Positions 45,776 through 57,946 of a stretch of 64,000 bases of DNA are shown here, in pieces. A program made the translations under genes and the position numbers. A model generated the notes under the pieces. The model searched no databases. It worked only from the letters and a program-made list of their open reading frames with translations, and had not been told where the DNA came from. This DNA is from Protonemura montana. Lineage: Eukaryota > Arthropoda > Insecta > Plecoptera > Nemouridae. Every line of letters starts with the position of its first letter. Positions within the stretch are counted from its first letter, which is position 1. The stretch covers positions 25,937,269-26,001,268 of the forward strand of contig OX387605.1 in assembly GCA_947568835.1 (NCBI GenBank). The letters are read 5' to 3'.

Positions 45776-48411
45776 AATGGCCAAGGCAAGTAAGGATCCC
45801 ACATCACAAGTTTATTACAAAAACTTGCCCAAATATTTAGCAGAATACCATGAATAAAATAGCCGATTCACCAGATGATGATAATGATTTTTACTGTAGA
45901 ACAAGGAAAAGTGAAATTTAAAGAAAGCAAAACTAGAACTATTAGAGAAAGAGCCAGATTTTGAAGGTGCAAAATGTGTACAATAACTGAAGATATCAAG
46001 GCAAAGATAGGAAAGGCGCTAAAGTAGAACCGGTATAACATAAAAGAGTTTGTGAGAGATGTTATTTTTCCGTTAAAGAATATTGTACTCTTTAATTTTA
46101 AGAATTTTACTATCAAAATATCATATATATGTTTCATATGACAATAAATAAATAATTTATTATATTATATTATATTATGGACATTTTATTTCTGTTCTTT
46201 GTCCTCAAAATGATTCGATCCTTCCAGGTCCAAATATCCAATGGCAAAATTGCCTCTCTGTTCTAATTTTAGAACAGAGCGAAAATACTGACAGCTACTG
46301 AACGAACATTTATTTTAGATGGCAGTTCAAGGCCTTCCCAAATCATCACCAAATCAAAATTCAAACATCATGCATCTTTTTCTGTGAATTTTTTTTGAAA
46401 CCTAATTGAAATATTAGAAAATGTCGGCTGAACTGGATTTAAACGGCGTCGGCCATGAGTTTCCCACCACCTGAGTAAACGAACACAGCGTTTTACAAAT
46501 TTATGAAAACCCCGATAAGCTCAAGGCAAGTAATGAACAATGCCGACAGCTTTTGACGCTATCGAATGACAGTCATCGACAGATTTACTGGCCGGCTGAT
46601 AATCAACTTTCGATTACATTTCAATAACCTAATAAACTTGTGAACGTGATAATATTAAACACAGAACTCATACACAAACACTCATGGGTGCTAGGCCTAG
46701 GTAATAAACGAATAAACATTCAGATAACAATTCCACAAAGTTCACTCTCGGCCAGAATAGCACTCTTTTCAATCGGTCATTGATAGAAACAGGGCGATAT
46801 CGTGATGCGTTGTTACTGCGCCGCGGGCTTCAGTGCCGGGGTCCTCGTTTCGATGCCCGAGGCGTGCAGACAATATACAAATATGATGCAGAGAGGCGAG
46901 CAGAGCGCTGGGGCCCCCCCAGCACAGGGGGGAGGAGGGGGCTGATGTGAAAATTGTTATTTGTGATGCAAATCGCATAATCGAGTTCCAAACGCCAGGC
47001 AATTCGTTCAGGGCCCCGTTAAACCCCCTTCCCTCCCCCCCGCACCGTACGACAAACTCACTCTCAAAATGCGATTGTCTGGTTTTGCTCGAGGTAAACG
47101 CAATACAAAAATCTAGTTACCGTGCTCCGTGTTTTGTCACGACGCAATGCGCGCGTGGGTGCGTCGATCCCCACGGGGACTGACGACGCATCCCACCGCA
47201 CGCAATTTGCACGCATTCACGCGCTAATACGAGGTTACATGATGTACGTTGTGGTGTGAAGTCGACATCTCGGCACAGGGGAGTATTGTGATTGGTCGAG
47301 ATTGTGGATGATTGCGTAGACTGGACCAGCTCATTGTTGCGAGAAGTTTGTTTTGTTAGTAGCATATCGTGCGTGCAAAGGAAATCTGAGTCAAACTTAC
47401 CAAACAAATGCACAGCAATGTAAACCTGTTGTTCGAGGACCAACACACAAAGAAAATATCCGCAGTGTCGTTGAATCTTTTCATTTAGGAGCTTTCACTT
47501 GTTTTTTGCAAAGACACGGTCAAATCTCGCTCATGTCACATATCAGGTGAGTTGACTTTCAAATCAGTTTCCGTTAAACATTCGACGAGTCTCAGGGTCG
47601 CGGTCGTTGCGAAGGGTGTGCAGTACGCTAGCGTCATCTGTCGCGGATCGGGCGAACTGCCAGCACGTGCAGCGCAGAGCGCGCTCGTTTCGAACGGGTG
47701 TGGAAGGACCGGGTTCGAGACCTCAGCCGCTAAGACAGCGACGCCATCTCGAGGAGAAAATCAAAAACAAGGCGTGCAGCGTACGGGTAAATAGTATAAT
47801 AAAGTCGTTAGGTCGATAGATCACCGTAATAGTTACGGTGAAAAGATTGCCTTTAGATTTACTATATTTTGGATAATGATTTTGGCATAAATCCTGCGAC
47901 CAACGGCTGCGAAGTGAAAGAAATTAATTTCCACAATCGCACAGAGTCGATTCAGTAACTGATATTTGTTATGTAGCTCGCAGGTAATTGATTGCTCGTT
48001 GTTTGATTGTCGACGCCGATTGGAGGCGACGCTTGCGCCGTGCTCTTTAGGTAGGCAATAGGTTTGTTTCGAAACTGTAATCAAGGAAGTCTGTGTCGAC
48101 AGTGAGCGGATAGGGCGGCAGCTTGACAATGAAGGTCATATATAATTCAACCAACTCTCTTGCACACCATGACTTGCATGACTTCATGAAGTCATGAAGC
48201 TCGTGAAAACATTGGAACCTGCAGGGAACGGGGTCCTCGGGCTGGAGGTTTGTCCGTGACTCTGACGTTATAATTATTGCTATGTGCATTGAACCAAGAG
48301 ATTGCAAGAAATAACCAAAGAAAAATTCAATTTTAATTGTCTGAATTATGATCCATGTCTAACAAAATGATTGTAGTGAAAGATACCAATTTTTGTGACA
48401 TGTTCGGAGAT
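45776..48411. other. Intergenic gap
   Basis: No gene supported. An AT-rich tract at 46,143-46,178 and a second piece of the old dispersed repeat (46,222-46,470) are the only features noticed. Confidence 0.45.
46222..46470. repeat. Possible old dispersed repeat, copy 2
   Basis: Shares ccttccaggtccaaatat near its start and ttaaacggcgtcgg near its end with 4063-4350, in the same order and at similar spacing. Low confidence without alignment. Confidence 0.3.
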
Positions 48412-48574
48412 TTTATTATTATTAACACTATAACCGTCTCAAAAATTGATGCCCAAGCGGGAATATCCCCGTTTGGGCAGTTTATTCAATTTTTGAGACG
48501 GTTACAGTGTTCATAATAATAAAATACCCCGCGCATTGCAAGCGTTTGCAATTTAAATCAGATTTCAACTACAT
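48412..48574 (+). mobile_element. Palindromic tRNA-SINE
   Basis: Inverted arms (aacactataaccgtctcaaa and its complement) around a short core gcgggaatatccccgtttgg in which the tRNA-like head is almost gone. The right arm runs into the aataataaaataccccgcgc tail. A candidate 8-base duplication, ttcggaga, flanks it (48,404-48,411 and 48,575-48,582). Confidence 0.78.
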
Positions 48575-48582
48575 TTCGGAGA

Positions 48583-49250
48583 GTTTATTACAAAACATAT
48601 TTTTTTAACTAATAAAATCGATCGTGCCACGAATTGGTGGCATGTATTTGATAATGATAAGCTCTGGCAATGGTATTTTTATTGATAAATGTTAGGTACT
48701 CGCCGAGTTTATCATGGCGTTCACGCGGTAATCGAAGAAATCGCCGACAAACTGTCATACGCTTCCACGGCGACAATAAATGACTAATTATTTACCAGAA
48801 TGTGTTGCGATCTCAGCCCCCAGATAGCGCGCACAGCTTTCACATTACATCGGTTTTTTCAGGTAAACCTGCTGTTCGATAAATCGTTCTTAGTTCTGCA
48901 TGCTAAGCGACAATCACAGCAGATAAAAAGCTACCAGCTGTGTTGGTCTCAAACCCAGGGAGCCCTGGCTTGTCCTCTTAGAGGGGTAGTGGGTTGGGGG
49001 TTGGGGCACTAATGGAGCCCCTAATGAAATTATTACAATACTAGTACGCCACGCAAGTCCGAACTAACAGCTTGCGATGGACGGAACAACCGCCGGGGCC
49101 AGGGGGGTGGGGCGTTTGCCAGGAACGATGTCACTTTTTATAGCTACAGCCAAATTGATGGGTTTGTATTCGATTAAGAGTAACAACTCGTGGCGTTGAT
49201 CAGAAATATACAAGCAATTCTGTGAAATGTGTTTCAATAATGTCTTCGAC
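48583..49250. other. Intergenic gap
   Basis: No gene or recognisable element. Confidence 0.5.
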
Positions 49251-49663
49251 GTGATGGTTTTTAGACTCATGTCTACTTGATGTAAACTTAGCACTTGTTT
49301 TAACAAAAACTATTTCAACTGGGTTTTCAATGCTAAGTGAAGAACAACTAAATTTCCCGACGTTTCGTAACTTGTACCTGTTACTTTATCAAGGGTTAGA
49401 GCAGTCATGAGTCCTGACAATTTTCCAATAACAAAAGAACCACATAAAATTATAACAATTACCAAGTTCAAGCTTCCTAAATGCATCTAAATAAAATAAT
49501 CAGGGTCAATAACTTAAAAACTAATGTATTTTGTATTTTCTGAAATAAAATCCCGAAAAAATTGGCGTTTTTTACCAACTAACCGATGATGTGTATGGAA
49601 ATTATGTGAAATTTAACTGTCCTTTACTCAGCATTCAAAACCCACTTCAAATAGTTTTTGTTA
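49251..49663 (-). mobile_element. Penelope-like foldback element with 12-base target-site duplication
   Basis: Minus-strand copy bounded by aatgtcttcgac at 49,239-49,250 and 49,664-49,675. The extension (agactcatgtctacttgatg) is at the low-coordinate end. It retains the AT-rich interior shared with the copies at 10,708 and 57,029, including aagcttcctaaatgcatct, and both inverted arms. Confidence 0.75.
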
Positions 49664-49775
49664 AATGTCTTCGACACTTTCCATTAGGAACTATCCGAGA
49701 TTGAACTAGACCGATCTAGTTCTGCGGTAGTTCTTGTTCATGATAATCACCTTCTCTACTCTTGTCCAGGTTGGT

Positions 49776-49893
49776 TCATCATCACCCTCATCATCACCCT
49801 CGTCATCACCCTCATCATCACCCTCGTCATCACCCTCATCATCACCCTCATCATCACCCTCGTCATCACCCTCGTCATCACCCTCGTCATCAC
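49776..49893. repeat. 12-bp minisatellite (catcatcaccct)
   Basis: About ten units alternating catcatcaccct and cgtcatcaccct. Open frames across it (Ser/Pro on plus, Asp/Glu/Gly on minus) are repeat-driven. Confidence 0.92.
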
Positions 49894-50429
49894 GTGTCAA
49901 CACCACGCGTCTTGTCCACTCGATAGAGCGAGTAAATGACATGAAATCAGTGGGCATTAATTAAATCACTTATGCTATTACCAGCAGCAACATAATTAAC
50001 TTGTTTTGTTTGTCCAGAGAGTCCTGGTAGCAGGACCCGGCTTCACGGATTCTCTGACAATTTGGTCGCTTCGCTTCTCTGTAGCAGAACAATCTCTCTG
50101 TCTCTGGATCAGGGATGGGCGACGTGATATAATGCACCTTTGTAAGCTGCTTTCATCCCAGATGTGTGCTGGGAATGCAAATACTCTGGGCGGGTCAAGT
50201 ATTGGTCCTCTTGCAAAGTATTCCTGGGTTGTATTTATCCCTACCCAGTCAAAGATTACAGAAGGCGACCTGAAAGTCAGATTACAGACATTGCCATCTG
50301 TCACAACTCGATTGAAGCGTTACGCTGGCATTTTGTTTCATGCAGAAATCTTTCAGATTCCTGGTGGACTTATCAATCTTATTTATTTGTGGTGTTTAAC
50401 GACGCACTGTTTTGACAACGTGCCATGCT
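49894..50429. other. Intergenic segment with unassigned open frames
   Basis: Two overlapping frames reach 80-150 codons up to 50,458, but one runs into SINE copy C and neither resembles a family I know. See rejected items. Confidence 0.35.
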
Positions 50430-51080
50430 GCACTGGTCTAATGGCGTCGGTGAATTAGTGGATGATGATGAGGATGATGATGAACCTAGCAATAGCCTAG
50501 AAGGGAGGAGGGGAAACCCGGTGCCGGCACGTAGCCTACTCCTGTCGAAGACCAAGGGGACCACCGGCTTAACGTCCCTTCCGAAGGACGGTACAACGCG
50601 AACAACATGATTCCTCCACAAATCCATGATGTCGAGAGGTTGATAAACAAGGCGAGTGAAGTTGCTGTACTAACTTTCATCCCTCCAACCTCTCTCCCGA
50701 ACAGAACTGGTCATGTATATGATGGTCACCCATCCAATACCTGACCCAGCGCAGTGTTGCTTAACTTTCATCCCTCCAACCTCTCTCCCGAACAGAACTG
50801 ATCATGTGTATGATGGTCACCCATCAAATACCTGACCCAGCGCAGTGTTGCTGAACTTTCATCCCTCCAACCTCTCTCCCGAACAGAACTGGTCATGTGT
50901 ATGATGGTCACTCATCCAATATCTGACCCAGCGCAGTGTTGCTTAACTTTCATCCCTCCAACCTCTCTCCACAACAGAACTGGTCATGTGTATGATAGTC
51001 ACCCATCCAATACCTGACCCAGCGCAGTGTTGCTTAACTTCGGTGATCTCACGAGAAGCGGTTTTGCTAAAAAGTTCGGT
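50430..51080 (-). mobile_element. 5S-rRNA-derived SINE, copy C (4 units)
   Basis: Minus strand. The head at 51,080-51,035 contains cgcttctcgtgagatcaccg. Four 91-bp units follow, then the 3' segment with tccttcggaagggacgttaa and a terminal ccattagaccagtgc at 50,430. It has a complete layout with the shortest array seen, so it may be close to the source form. Confidence 0.85.
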
Positions 51081-52017
51081 ATGTTATGTTCGATGATTTC
51101 CACGGAGTTTCGTAGTCCAATCCTGCAGTCATTGAACAGAATTGAAACAAAAGGATGTCATTTATTTTAGTTTTTGAAAATATTTGTTGAATTGTGATCT
51201 CTGGTACTTGGGTTAGAAATCGATACGTTAACGGTGCAATTCCTGACTGCATGAGTTCAGCGTTTCATAGCTATCAGTTGAATTTCATTCTAAACGCCAT
51301 CTAAATCGACTTTATTACAACCTCGACTTTTTTCACTTTTCGAACGCATAGCATGGCATAACCCTAAAGTTGAGAGCAATTAAACCCGGCATATAAAACC
51401 AGAATGCAAGTAAAAGCAATAACTACTAATGTTTTATCTAATTTCCCCGACAATTAAACTGTTCTGTGTGCACCGCCGGTTTACCCCCGCATATCTCACG
51501 TGGGGATCGCGCGTAATGACGCCAAATGTAATGCAATAATGATAACGACGATTACCGCATAATACTTTCATATACAATTACGGGCGCGTGTAGCTGTTTT
51601 GTGTACATGTCCAGCCATTACCGTGTGAGTAAATTCACTGATGTCATGCCGGCAACTTCGAAGCGTGCTCAATTGTTTCTACACAAACACACAACTAACT
51701 TTTGTTTTGTGTAGTTGTTTATGTCAACAACGCATGGTCTTGCTGCTAGTAGAAATGCAATCCAAGGGGCGGGGCACAAAGCAGCAAAAAATTGCCGCGC
51801 AAATCGATTTGGTGCATGACATTTTGACGTGCGTATGTGTTTTTTGTGTGAACGTGCGTAAGTTGTGTGTGTGGGACAGTAGACGTGTGGGGGGTTGTTT
51901 GTCAAATGTCTGGTCCAATTCAAAAATAGTTCATGCCCCGTGGCATTGGTCTGGTAAACTTGCTCGATCTGTGCCTGGAACCACACCAATACACCGTACT
52001 GGACATTTTGAAATCTT
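51081..52017. other. Spacer between inverted 5S-SINE copies C and D
   Basis: No gene supported; the frame at 51,641-52,048 is not recognised and runs into copy D. Confidence 0.45.
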
Positions 52018-52622
52018 CACTGCGCTGGGTCAGGTATTGGATGGATGACCATCATACACATGACCAGCTCTGTTTGGGAGAGAGGTTGGAGGGATGAAAG
52101 TTAAGCAACACTGCGCTGAGTCAGGTATTGGATGGATGACCATCATACACATGACCAGTTCTGTTCGGGAGAGAGGCTGGAGGGATGAAAGTTAAGCAAC
52201 ACTGCGCTGAGTCAGGTATTGGATGGATGACCATCATACACATGACCAGTTCTGTTCGGGAGAGAGGTTGCAGGGATGAAAGATAAGCAACACTGCGCTG
52301 AGTCAGGTATTGGATGGGTGACCATCATACACATGACCAGTTCTGTTCGGGAGAGAGGTTGGAGGGATGAAAGTCAGTACAGCAACTTCACTCGCCTTGC
52401 TTATCAACCTCTCGACAGCATGGATTTGAGGAGGAATTCTGTTGTTCGAGTTGTACCATCCTTCGGAAGGGACGTTAAGCCGGTGGTCCCCTTGGTGCTC
52501 TTCGACAGCATTAGGCTACGTGCCGGCACCGGATTTCTCTTCCTCCCTTTTAGTCTAGGTTAGGTTAATTATGATCATAACCCACTAAATCACCAACACC
52601 ATTGGCCCATTAAACTAGTGCC
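52018..52622 (+). mobile_element. 5S-rRNA-derived SINE, copy D (4 units, 5' truncated)
   Basis: Starts inside a unit (cactgcgctgggtcaggtat) without the 5S-like head. Four units are followed by a full 3' segment: ccttcggaagggacgttaag, ccggtggtccccttggtgct, and an end at about 52,622 (cattaaactagtgc). Units here share a gggtgacc to ggatgacc change, so the C box is altered in most of them. Confidence 0.85.
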
Positions 52623-53010
52623 GCAGAGTCCACCATGAATACAGTGCGTCGTCAAACAAAACAAATCAGTCACCCGTCGAACATGAAATATCTATGCGAC
52701 GTTGCTTCACATCTGAAAGTCCTAAATCACCGGCAATTAGCAACATCGCGAAACCATCTGGGCGAACAGTCGATAGGAGACACAAGTGACAGAGAATTTG
52801 ACGCCAACCGTTAATAGCTTTATTATCGTTGTGTATTGTATCAATAACAATGCGGGACCGAATCAAACGCCAATCTCGCCAGCTCAATTTCAATCAGCCA
52901 GCGTCGTCATCGACATCGGTTTCGCCGATGTCATTGCGACGCTCGCCCCACCCGCATGGACGGCCGATAATTCGGGGAGAGCGTTTTAATCGTACACCCA
53001 TCGCGTGTCT
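52623..53010. other. 5' flank of the secreted-protein gene
   Basis: No separate gene supported; overlapping short frames on both strands are not recognised. Confidence 0.4.
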
Positions 53011-53040
53011 CTATACGCCGCGGTGCCCGTCGAAGAGTCA
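53011..53040 (+). promoter_or_regulatory. Candidate TATA/initiator pair
   Basis: ctatacg near 53,011-53,017 lies about 27 bases before a gtcag initiator-like site near 53,037-53,041, and the ATG is about 58 bases further on. The TATA match is imperfect. Confidence 0.25.
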
Positions 53041-53096
53041 GAGTGTAGCAGCGTTTGTTCTAGACAGGATCGCCAGTCAGAGGCTAGAGCAGCGAG

Positions 53097-55243
53097 ATGA
53101 CAGGACGCAGCATTGTGTGGACGGTGTTAGTTGTCGGTTGTCTTGATGGATACGGTAAGTTAGCGCTCGATGAGCTGATGGCGGTGGGGTTCACACTCAG
53201 AGAAGGACCAGTGCACTGGTGAATGGGCTACTCTTTAAAGACAAAGTATTAACTCAAAATTGGAGTCCGTCAATCAGGAAGTCATGGTTATGGCAGATTC
53301 TCAGCTTAGTGCAAGACCAGAGCTTTTAGCACAAGTTCAACGCGCTTTGCCGATTGAATATGCACATTCATAGTTGCGCCATCAAGTACTGGATGACACC
53401 AAGGTGCTATCAATAGCAAAAACACACCCGAAAAAAGTAATGTTTGGGACTTGCAGTCGCCCAAGTGTGTCACATGCATGTATGGGAGTTTGTTGATGCG
53501 TGGTCTTGGGACACCAGGACATACAGACTTTCAAATCGACGGGATATGTTTGCACGCCACACAAGAATACTTCGCTAGCAAAAAGATGGGAGCAAATTTT
53601 GATTTTTGTGGATTTTTCACCCGCGGCTAAGCGGCGGTCAGTTTTATTGAAAAACATCAAAGAAATTTGTCCAAGCACCAGCTAACAGAACCTTCTCTGT
53701 CTTACCGCCAGGTTTTGCGTCGCCCTCGTACAGCGCCACATTCACACGAGAACAGCGTGCCCTCGACGCCCCCACCCCGACCGTGGTCCCCTCACCGTCG
53801 AGCCACCCTCTCGACGGCGATCCCCGCGAAGGCCGACACCTGATCCTGGAAACGCTCAGCGCCCTTGCCGCGCTCAAATTCGGGAAAAAACTAGCACTAT
53901 CTTCGTCGTCGTCGTCGTCGTCAACAAATTCACTGCAAAACTGGTTCAGCAACCCATTCAACGTTACGCTCTCGCTGGGCCACGCCAACAAAACCACCGG
54001 CCCGCCAATCTACACCCAGACGCCGATCTACAACACCTTCCCAAACGGCGACTTTAACTATCCAGGCCTCACCAACACCAACTACCCCGGCGTTGCCAGC
54101 GCCAGCGCCGCGGCGACGTTGTACCGCGGAGAGGCGTGCAACGCGAACGCGTGGCCGACATGTTCGTCGGGCGTGACGCCGTGCAACAACAACGACCTCC
54201 CCGCGTGCTACTTTGACTGGCCGAGCTGCAATAGCAACGGATTCCCGTACTGCAACGCAGTCCTCGAAGGCATCACCTGCAACAACAACACCCTGCCCTA
54301 CTGCGTCGACGCGGGCGTGCCCTGCAACAGCAACGACCTCAACTTCTGCATCAACGCGCCTTCGCCATGCAACGACAACAACTGGCCGTACTGTCCGGGA
54401 TTCGGGACGCTCGCGGCGAGTTTCAACGGCGTCGTCAACGGCGTCGTCAACGGCGGTGTCGGAGGCACAACTGGGCCGAATGGAGTGTTCTTCGGTCCTA
54501 CCGGCACGGCGCTGGGCAACGGCGGCGTCAACGGCGCGTTCTTCTCGCCCAGTAGTAAGGTGGCTACGATCGGCCAACCTGGGAGCGCCGGCGCGACGTT
54601 CGTGAAGAACAATATTCTGACCCAGGCGAGCAACGCGCAGGGAACTGACGGCAAACCCGAATTGGTCGTCAAACCCAGCTTCGAGAACCTCAGCAGTGGT
54701 CTGCACGACCTCCTGGCGCAGACCAACTCGACGCCGCCGTGGACGTTCGAGCTGACGTCCAAGCCGCTGAGCGCCAACGCGGTGCACAAGTACGTGGTGG
54801 CGATCGCACCTATGGTGATGCCCCCTCTTGGAGTGGAGGCGGTCAGCGCTCTCGACGCAGTGGCACCGCCTGAACAATCCTACGACTATATGAATGACGA
54901 GGTTGCGGATCTAGGAGGCGAATCGATGTTAGGAGATGACTTCGACTTGCTGTTGTTCAGTGAGAACCGCGTCAAACCAGAACGCGATCCCAGGAAGCCG
55001 GGAGGGGTACGCAGGAAAAACAAGACCAACGTCGGCGTGACCAAGAGACAGAACTGGAAGGCGGCGAAGAAGCCGTTGAGCGGGAAGCACTCAAAGCATG
55101 CTTCTGGTTCTTCTGGTAACGTGACATCTCCAGTGCCTGGTACTTTTGTTGGCCTTCCAGAGAAGTTTCACGAGCTGGCCAAGATTAGCAAGCTGACATT
55201 CGGAGCGCCGGCGCCTGAGCAACGCAGCTTGAGTGGTGCGTAG
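53097..55243 (+). CDS. Secreted protein with C-N-x-N repeats, unknown family (2 exons)
   Basis: Join 53097-53154, 53712-55243: 1590 nt, 529 residues. Exon 1 gives MTGRSIVWTVLVVGCLDGY, a signal peptide continuing GFA and probably cleaved after Ala22. The donor tacg|gtaagt and acceptor ccgccag|gttttg are both phase 1. The mature part has a Ser run from a (TCG)n tract, then six repeats at residues 162-247 of the form C-N-x-N-x-(W/L/F)-(P/N)-x-C, such as CNANAWPTC and CNDNNWPYC, with regular 14-17-residue spacing. An Asn/Gly/Val-rich stretch follows, then a mixed region, an acidic Asp/Glu segment (about 407-437) and a basic Lys/Arg segment (about 439-475). Several N-x-S/T sites are present. No transmembrane segment follows the signal. 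Codons end mostly in G or C, which supports a real gene. I do not recognise the family; an extracellular matrix, cuticle or biomineral role is only a guess. Confidence 0.85.
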
Positions 55244-55647
55244 CGTTGGCTTGCGTTGGCCAGTGCTGCATATGAAAGTCAACCCCGGTCTTTGGTTACC
55301 TGGCACGGGCACAATGTCTTATGTTTTAATTAATCTTAATTTATAGTTCCTAATCTTCGCACCAGTCGGAATGAGTTTAGATGTTCAGTGGTGATTTCAA
55401 CAACTAACCTGAACAAAAGCTTCCTGGTTACCATTTAGTTAACAGACGTTTGTCTCGATTATCACATGCTTTGTAATTGACGCATTTGTTTTACACACTG
55501 TTGCTACGGGAGGCTTCACCTCCTGTCAAATCACAGAACAAAACATAAATATTGAGGGCATTTTGTTGTTGAAGTGGAAATATCAATGCCTCGAAATACA
55601 AAACTGGCACCCAATAATATTCGTCCAGTGGTTCCCATGCCCTTGTC
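55244..55647. other. 3' flank of the secreted-protein gene
   Basis: Probable 3' UTR; I saw no clear AATAAA between the stop and the following minisatellite. Confidence 0.4.
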
Positions 55648-55990
55648 CATGTCCAGTCATGTCCAGTCATGTCCAGTCATGTCCAGTCATGTCCAGTCAT
55701 GTCCAGTCATGTCCAGTCATGTCCAGTCATGTCCAGTCATGTCCAGTCATGTCCAGTCATGTCCAGTCATGTCCAGTCATGTCCAGTCATGTCCAGTCAT
55801 GTCCAGTCATGTCCAGTCATGTCCAGTCATGTCCAGTCATGTCCAGTCATGTCCAGTCGTGTCCAGTCATGTCCAGTCATGTCCAGTCATGTCCAGTCAT
55901 GTCCAGTCATGTCCAGTCATGTCCAGTCATGTCCAGTCATGTCCAGTCATGTCCAGTCATATCCAGTCATGTCCAGTCATGTCCAGTCAT
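55648..55990. repeat. 10-bp minisatellite (catgtccagt), 34 units
   Basis: Nearly perfect; one unit has gtgtcc and one has catatcc. Period 10 gives long open frames in three registers, all artefacts. Confidence 0.97.
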
Positions 55991-56084
55991 GTTCGCATGA
56001 GACATCGGCCTGTTTGAACGCCGTCGCCAACCTGTGGTGGGCGATTCAAATAATGATGAAGATAATTGCTAGCAGCAATCTGCA

Positions 56085-56172
56085 CACCGGATCTAGCGGG
56101 CACCGGATCTAGCGGGCACCGGATCTAGCTGGCACCGGATCTAGTGGGCACCGGATCTAGCGGGCACCGGAT
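56085..56172. repeat. 16-bp minisatellite (caccggatctagcggg)
   Basis: Five units plus a partial, with a few substitutions. Confidence 0.95.
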
Positions 56173-57028
56173 TGGTAACGGGAGCAAACTCTGGCCGTGC
56201 ATTGCGTGAGCGTGAGTGCGCGCCAACTGTTCTAAAGTGACACTTTAATGCCCAACCGGCAGAGCGCAGCACCGGCTGTGATTCGGGTGACACTCTACGA
56301 TAATATCACCTCGGTAAGTAATTCATCCCCCCACCCCCCGGACAGTACACGCACACGCGTGCATTACCTTTACGCACGCATGTGTCGAGTCGTGCACAAT
56401 TCCATCGTTCAATAATGAATGGCATTGTGTTTGACGTCGCGAAACAACGATCCTTTGCTCGGTGGCCGCTGAGGTAACTGAATATTGATAACGATTTCAA
56501 ACGGGGATTGTTTTGATGGGCGCGTTACATGCTATTAGGCGATGGGGGTTGGGTTGGGGTGCAGTCGGCATCGACCCCAGGCTTATCGGGTCGTAGATCG
56601 CAGCCAGCTGATCGCCCTCCTCTCTCTCTGCGACTCGATGTCGCCGAGAGGACGACGGCGATCGTATCGTCGGTGATTTTATGGCCGAGCGATTGGATTT
56701 TAATTTACATTACGAGTAACGGAAGCGATTAAATTAGGAAAAGTTATTGATGTTGAGTGAGGTGATTATGCGATTATGGTTTAAACATTTGATCCCTTAC
56801 TATTACTAACGTTCTTTATTATAGTAACATGTGAATGTTGTTGGTGGGACAAAGATGCCGGTTATCAATAAGTTCCACTCGATGCAAAGGTGACCAATCT
56901 TAGTTGAGTACGGCAAGTCTTGGGGTTGGTATTACGTCCGGAACATTGCACGGTATTCGTTCAAAATTGAATATCTTTGAGCACGAAATAATTGAAATGT
57001 TCTGATATAATTAACCGTTGACACAATG
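56173..57028. other. Intergenic gap
   Basis: No gene supported. Confidence 0.5.
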
Positions 57029-57339
57029 TTTTTTTAATAATGTTCGGGATTTTATTTCAGAAAATATAAAATACGTTAGTTTTTGTGTTATTGACTCTGA
57101 TTATTTTATTTAGATGCATTTAGGAAGCTTGAACTTGGTAATTGTTATTATTTTATGTGGTTCTTTTGTTATTGGAAAATTGTCAGGACTGCTCTTACCC
57201 TTGATAAAGTAACAGGTACAAGTTACAAAACGTTGGGAAATTAAGTTGTTCTTCACTTAGCATTGAAAACCCAGTTGAAATAGTTTTTGTTAAAACTAGT
57301 GCTAAGTTTACATCAAGTAGACATGAGTCTAAAAACAAT
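57029..57339 (+). mobile_element. Penelope-like foldback element, 5' truncated
   Basis: Begins in the AT-rich interior (gggattttatttcagaaaat), keeps the right arm with ttgataaagtaacaggtaca and the one-sided extension. A shared cacaatg at 57,022-57,028 and 57,340-57,346 may be the target-site duplication. Truncation at the end opposite the extension is what target-primed retrotransposition would give. Confidence 0.65.
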
Positions 57340-57346
57340 CACAATG

Positions 57347-57946
57347 ATTTGCGATCGCTCCAACCCAACTTTCTCTTGTGATGTGTATTTCGCTGGATAA
57401 ACAAGCCAATAAACATGCTACTAATAATGTTTACCCAATGCAAAGGTATTTGAAAAACATTCTAAATTGGTCTGAAATCATAGTCCCCTTCTCGTGTAAA
57501 GTTCTAATGGAACACTCGCGCATTCTTCCCTTTGATATACGAAGCATGGTTCTAAATGGGCTCTAATCTGCAAGACCACGGTTCAGTGCCGGCATTGTCG
57601 GTCTTCAGCAACGGATTCAAGTCGAGACAAGATGTGCCCCGACGCCCATGAAATCCAGGGTGGATTAACAGCGCTGTCTGAATGCAGAGGCGATGGTGCA
57701 TCTCGCTGTGAATAAGATGATGGTCGCTGAAGAGTGTTGCATGGATTAGATACGTGTCGGCGATGCATTGTCTGCGCCGGGCTAAGATACGAGGCCAGTG
57801 TTTAAATCACTGGCGCACATTCCTCAGATGGTGCTGGCGTCCGAAGAGGAAGACATTCGTGTTTACTCAAAAATAAGATACAACAAAATATTAATTAAAT
57901 TGCTTGGCAGAAGTCGTTGAGTGGCTTTATGGTGTAAATACAGCGC
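57347..57946. other. Intergenic gap
   Basis: No gene supported. Confidence 0.5.

Noticed and set aside
50162..50414. Exon-like frame after a good acceptor (ctttcatcccag), reading DVCWECKYSG...
   Set aside because: No family recognised, no partner exon found, and a second unrelated frame is equally open over the same bases.
53930..54877. 315-codon minus-strand Arg/Val-rich frame
   Set aside because: Antisense shadow of the GC3-rich secreted-protein gene, which has a signal peptide and phase-matched splice sites on the plus strand.
55648..55990. CRISPR-like or other array with spacers
   Set aside because: All arrays here are pure tandem repeats with no unique spacers, in an animal genome.
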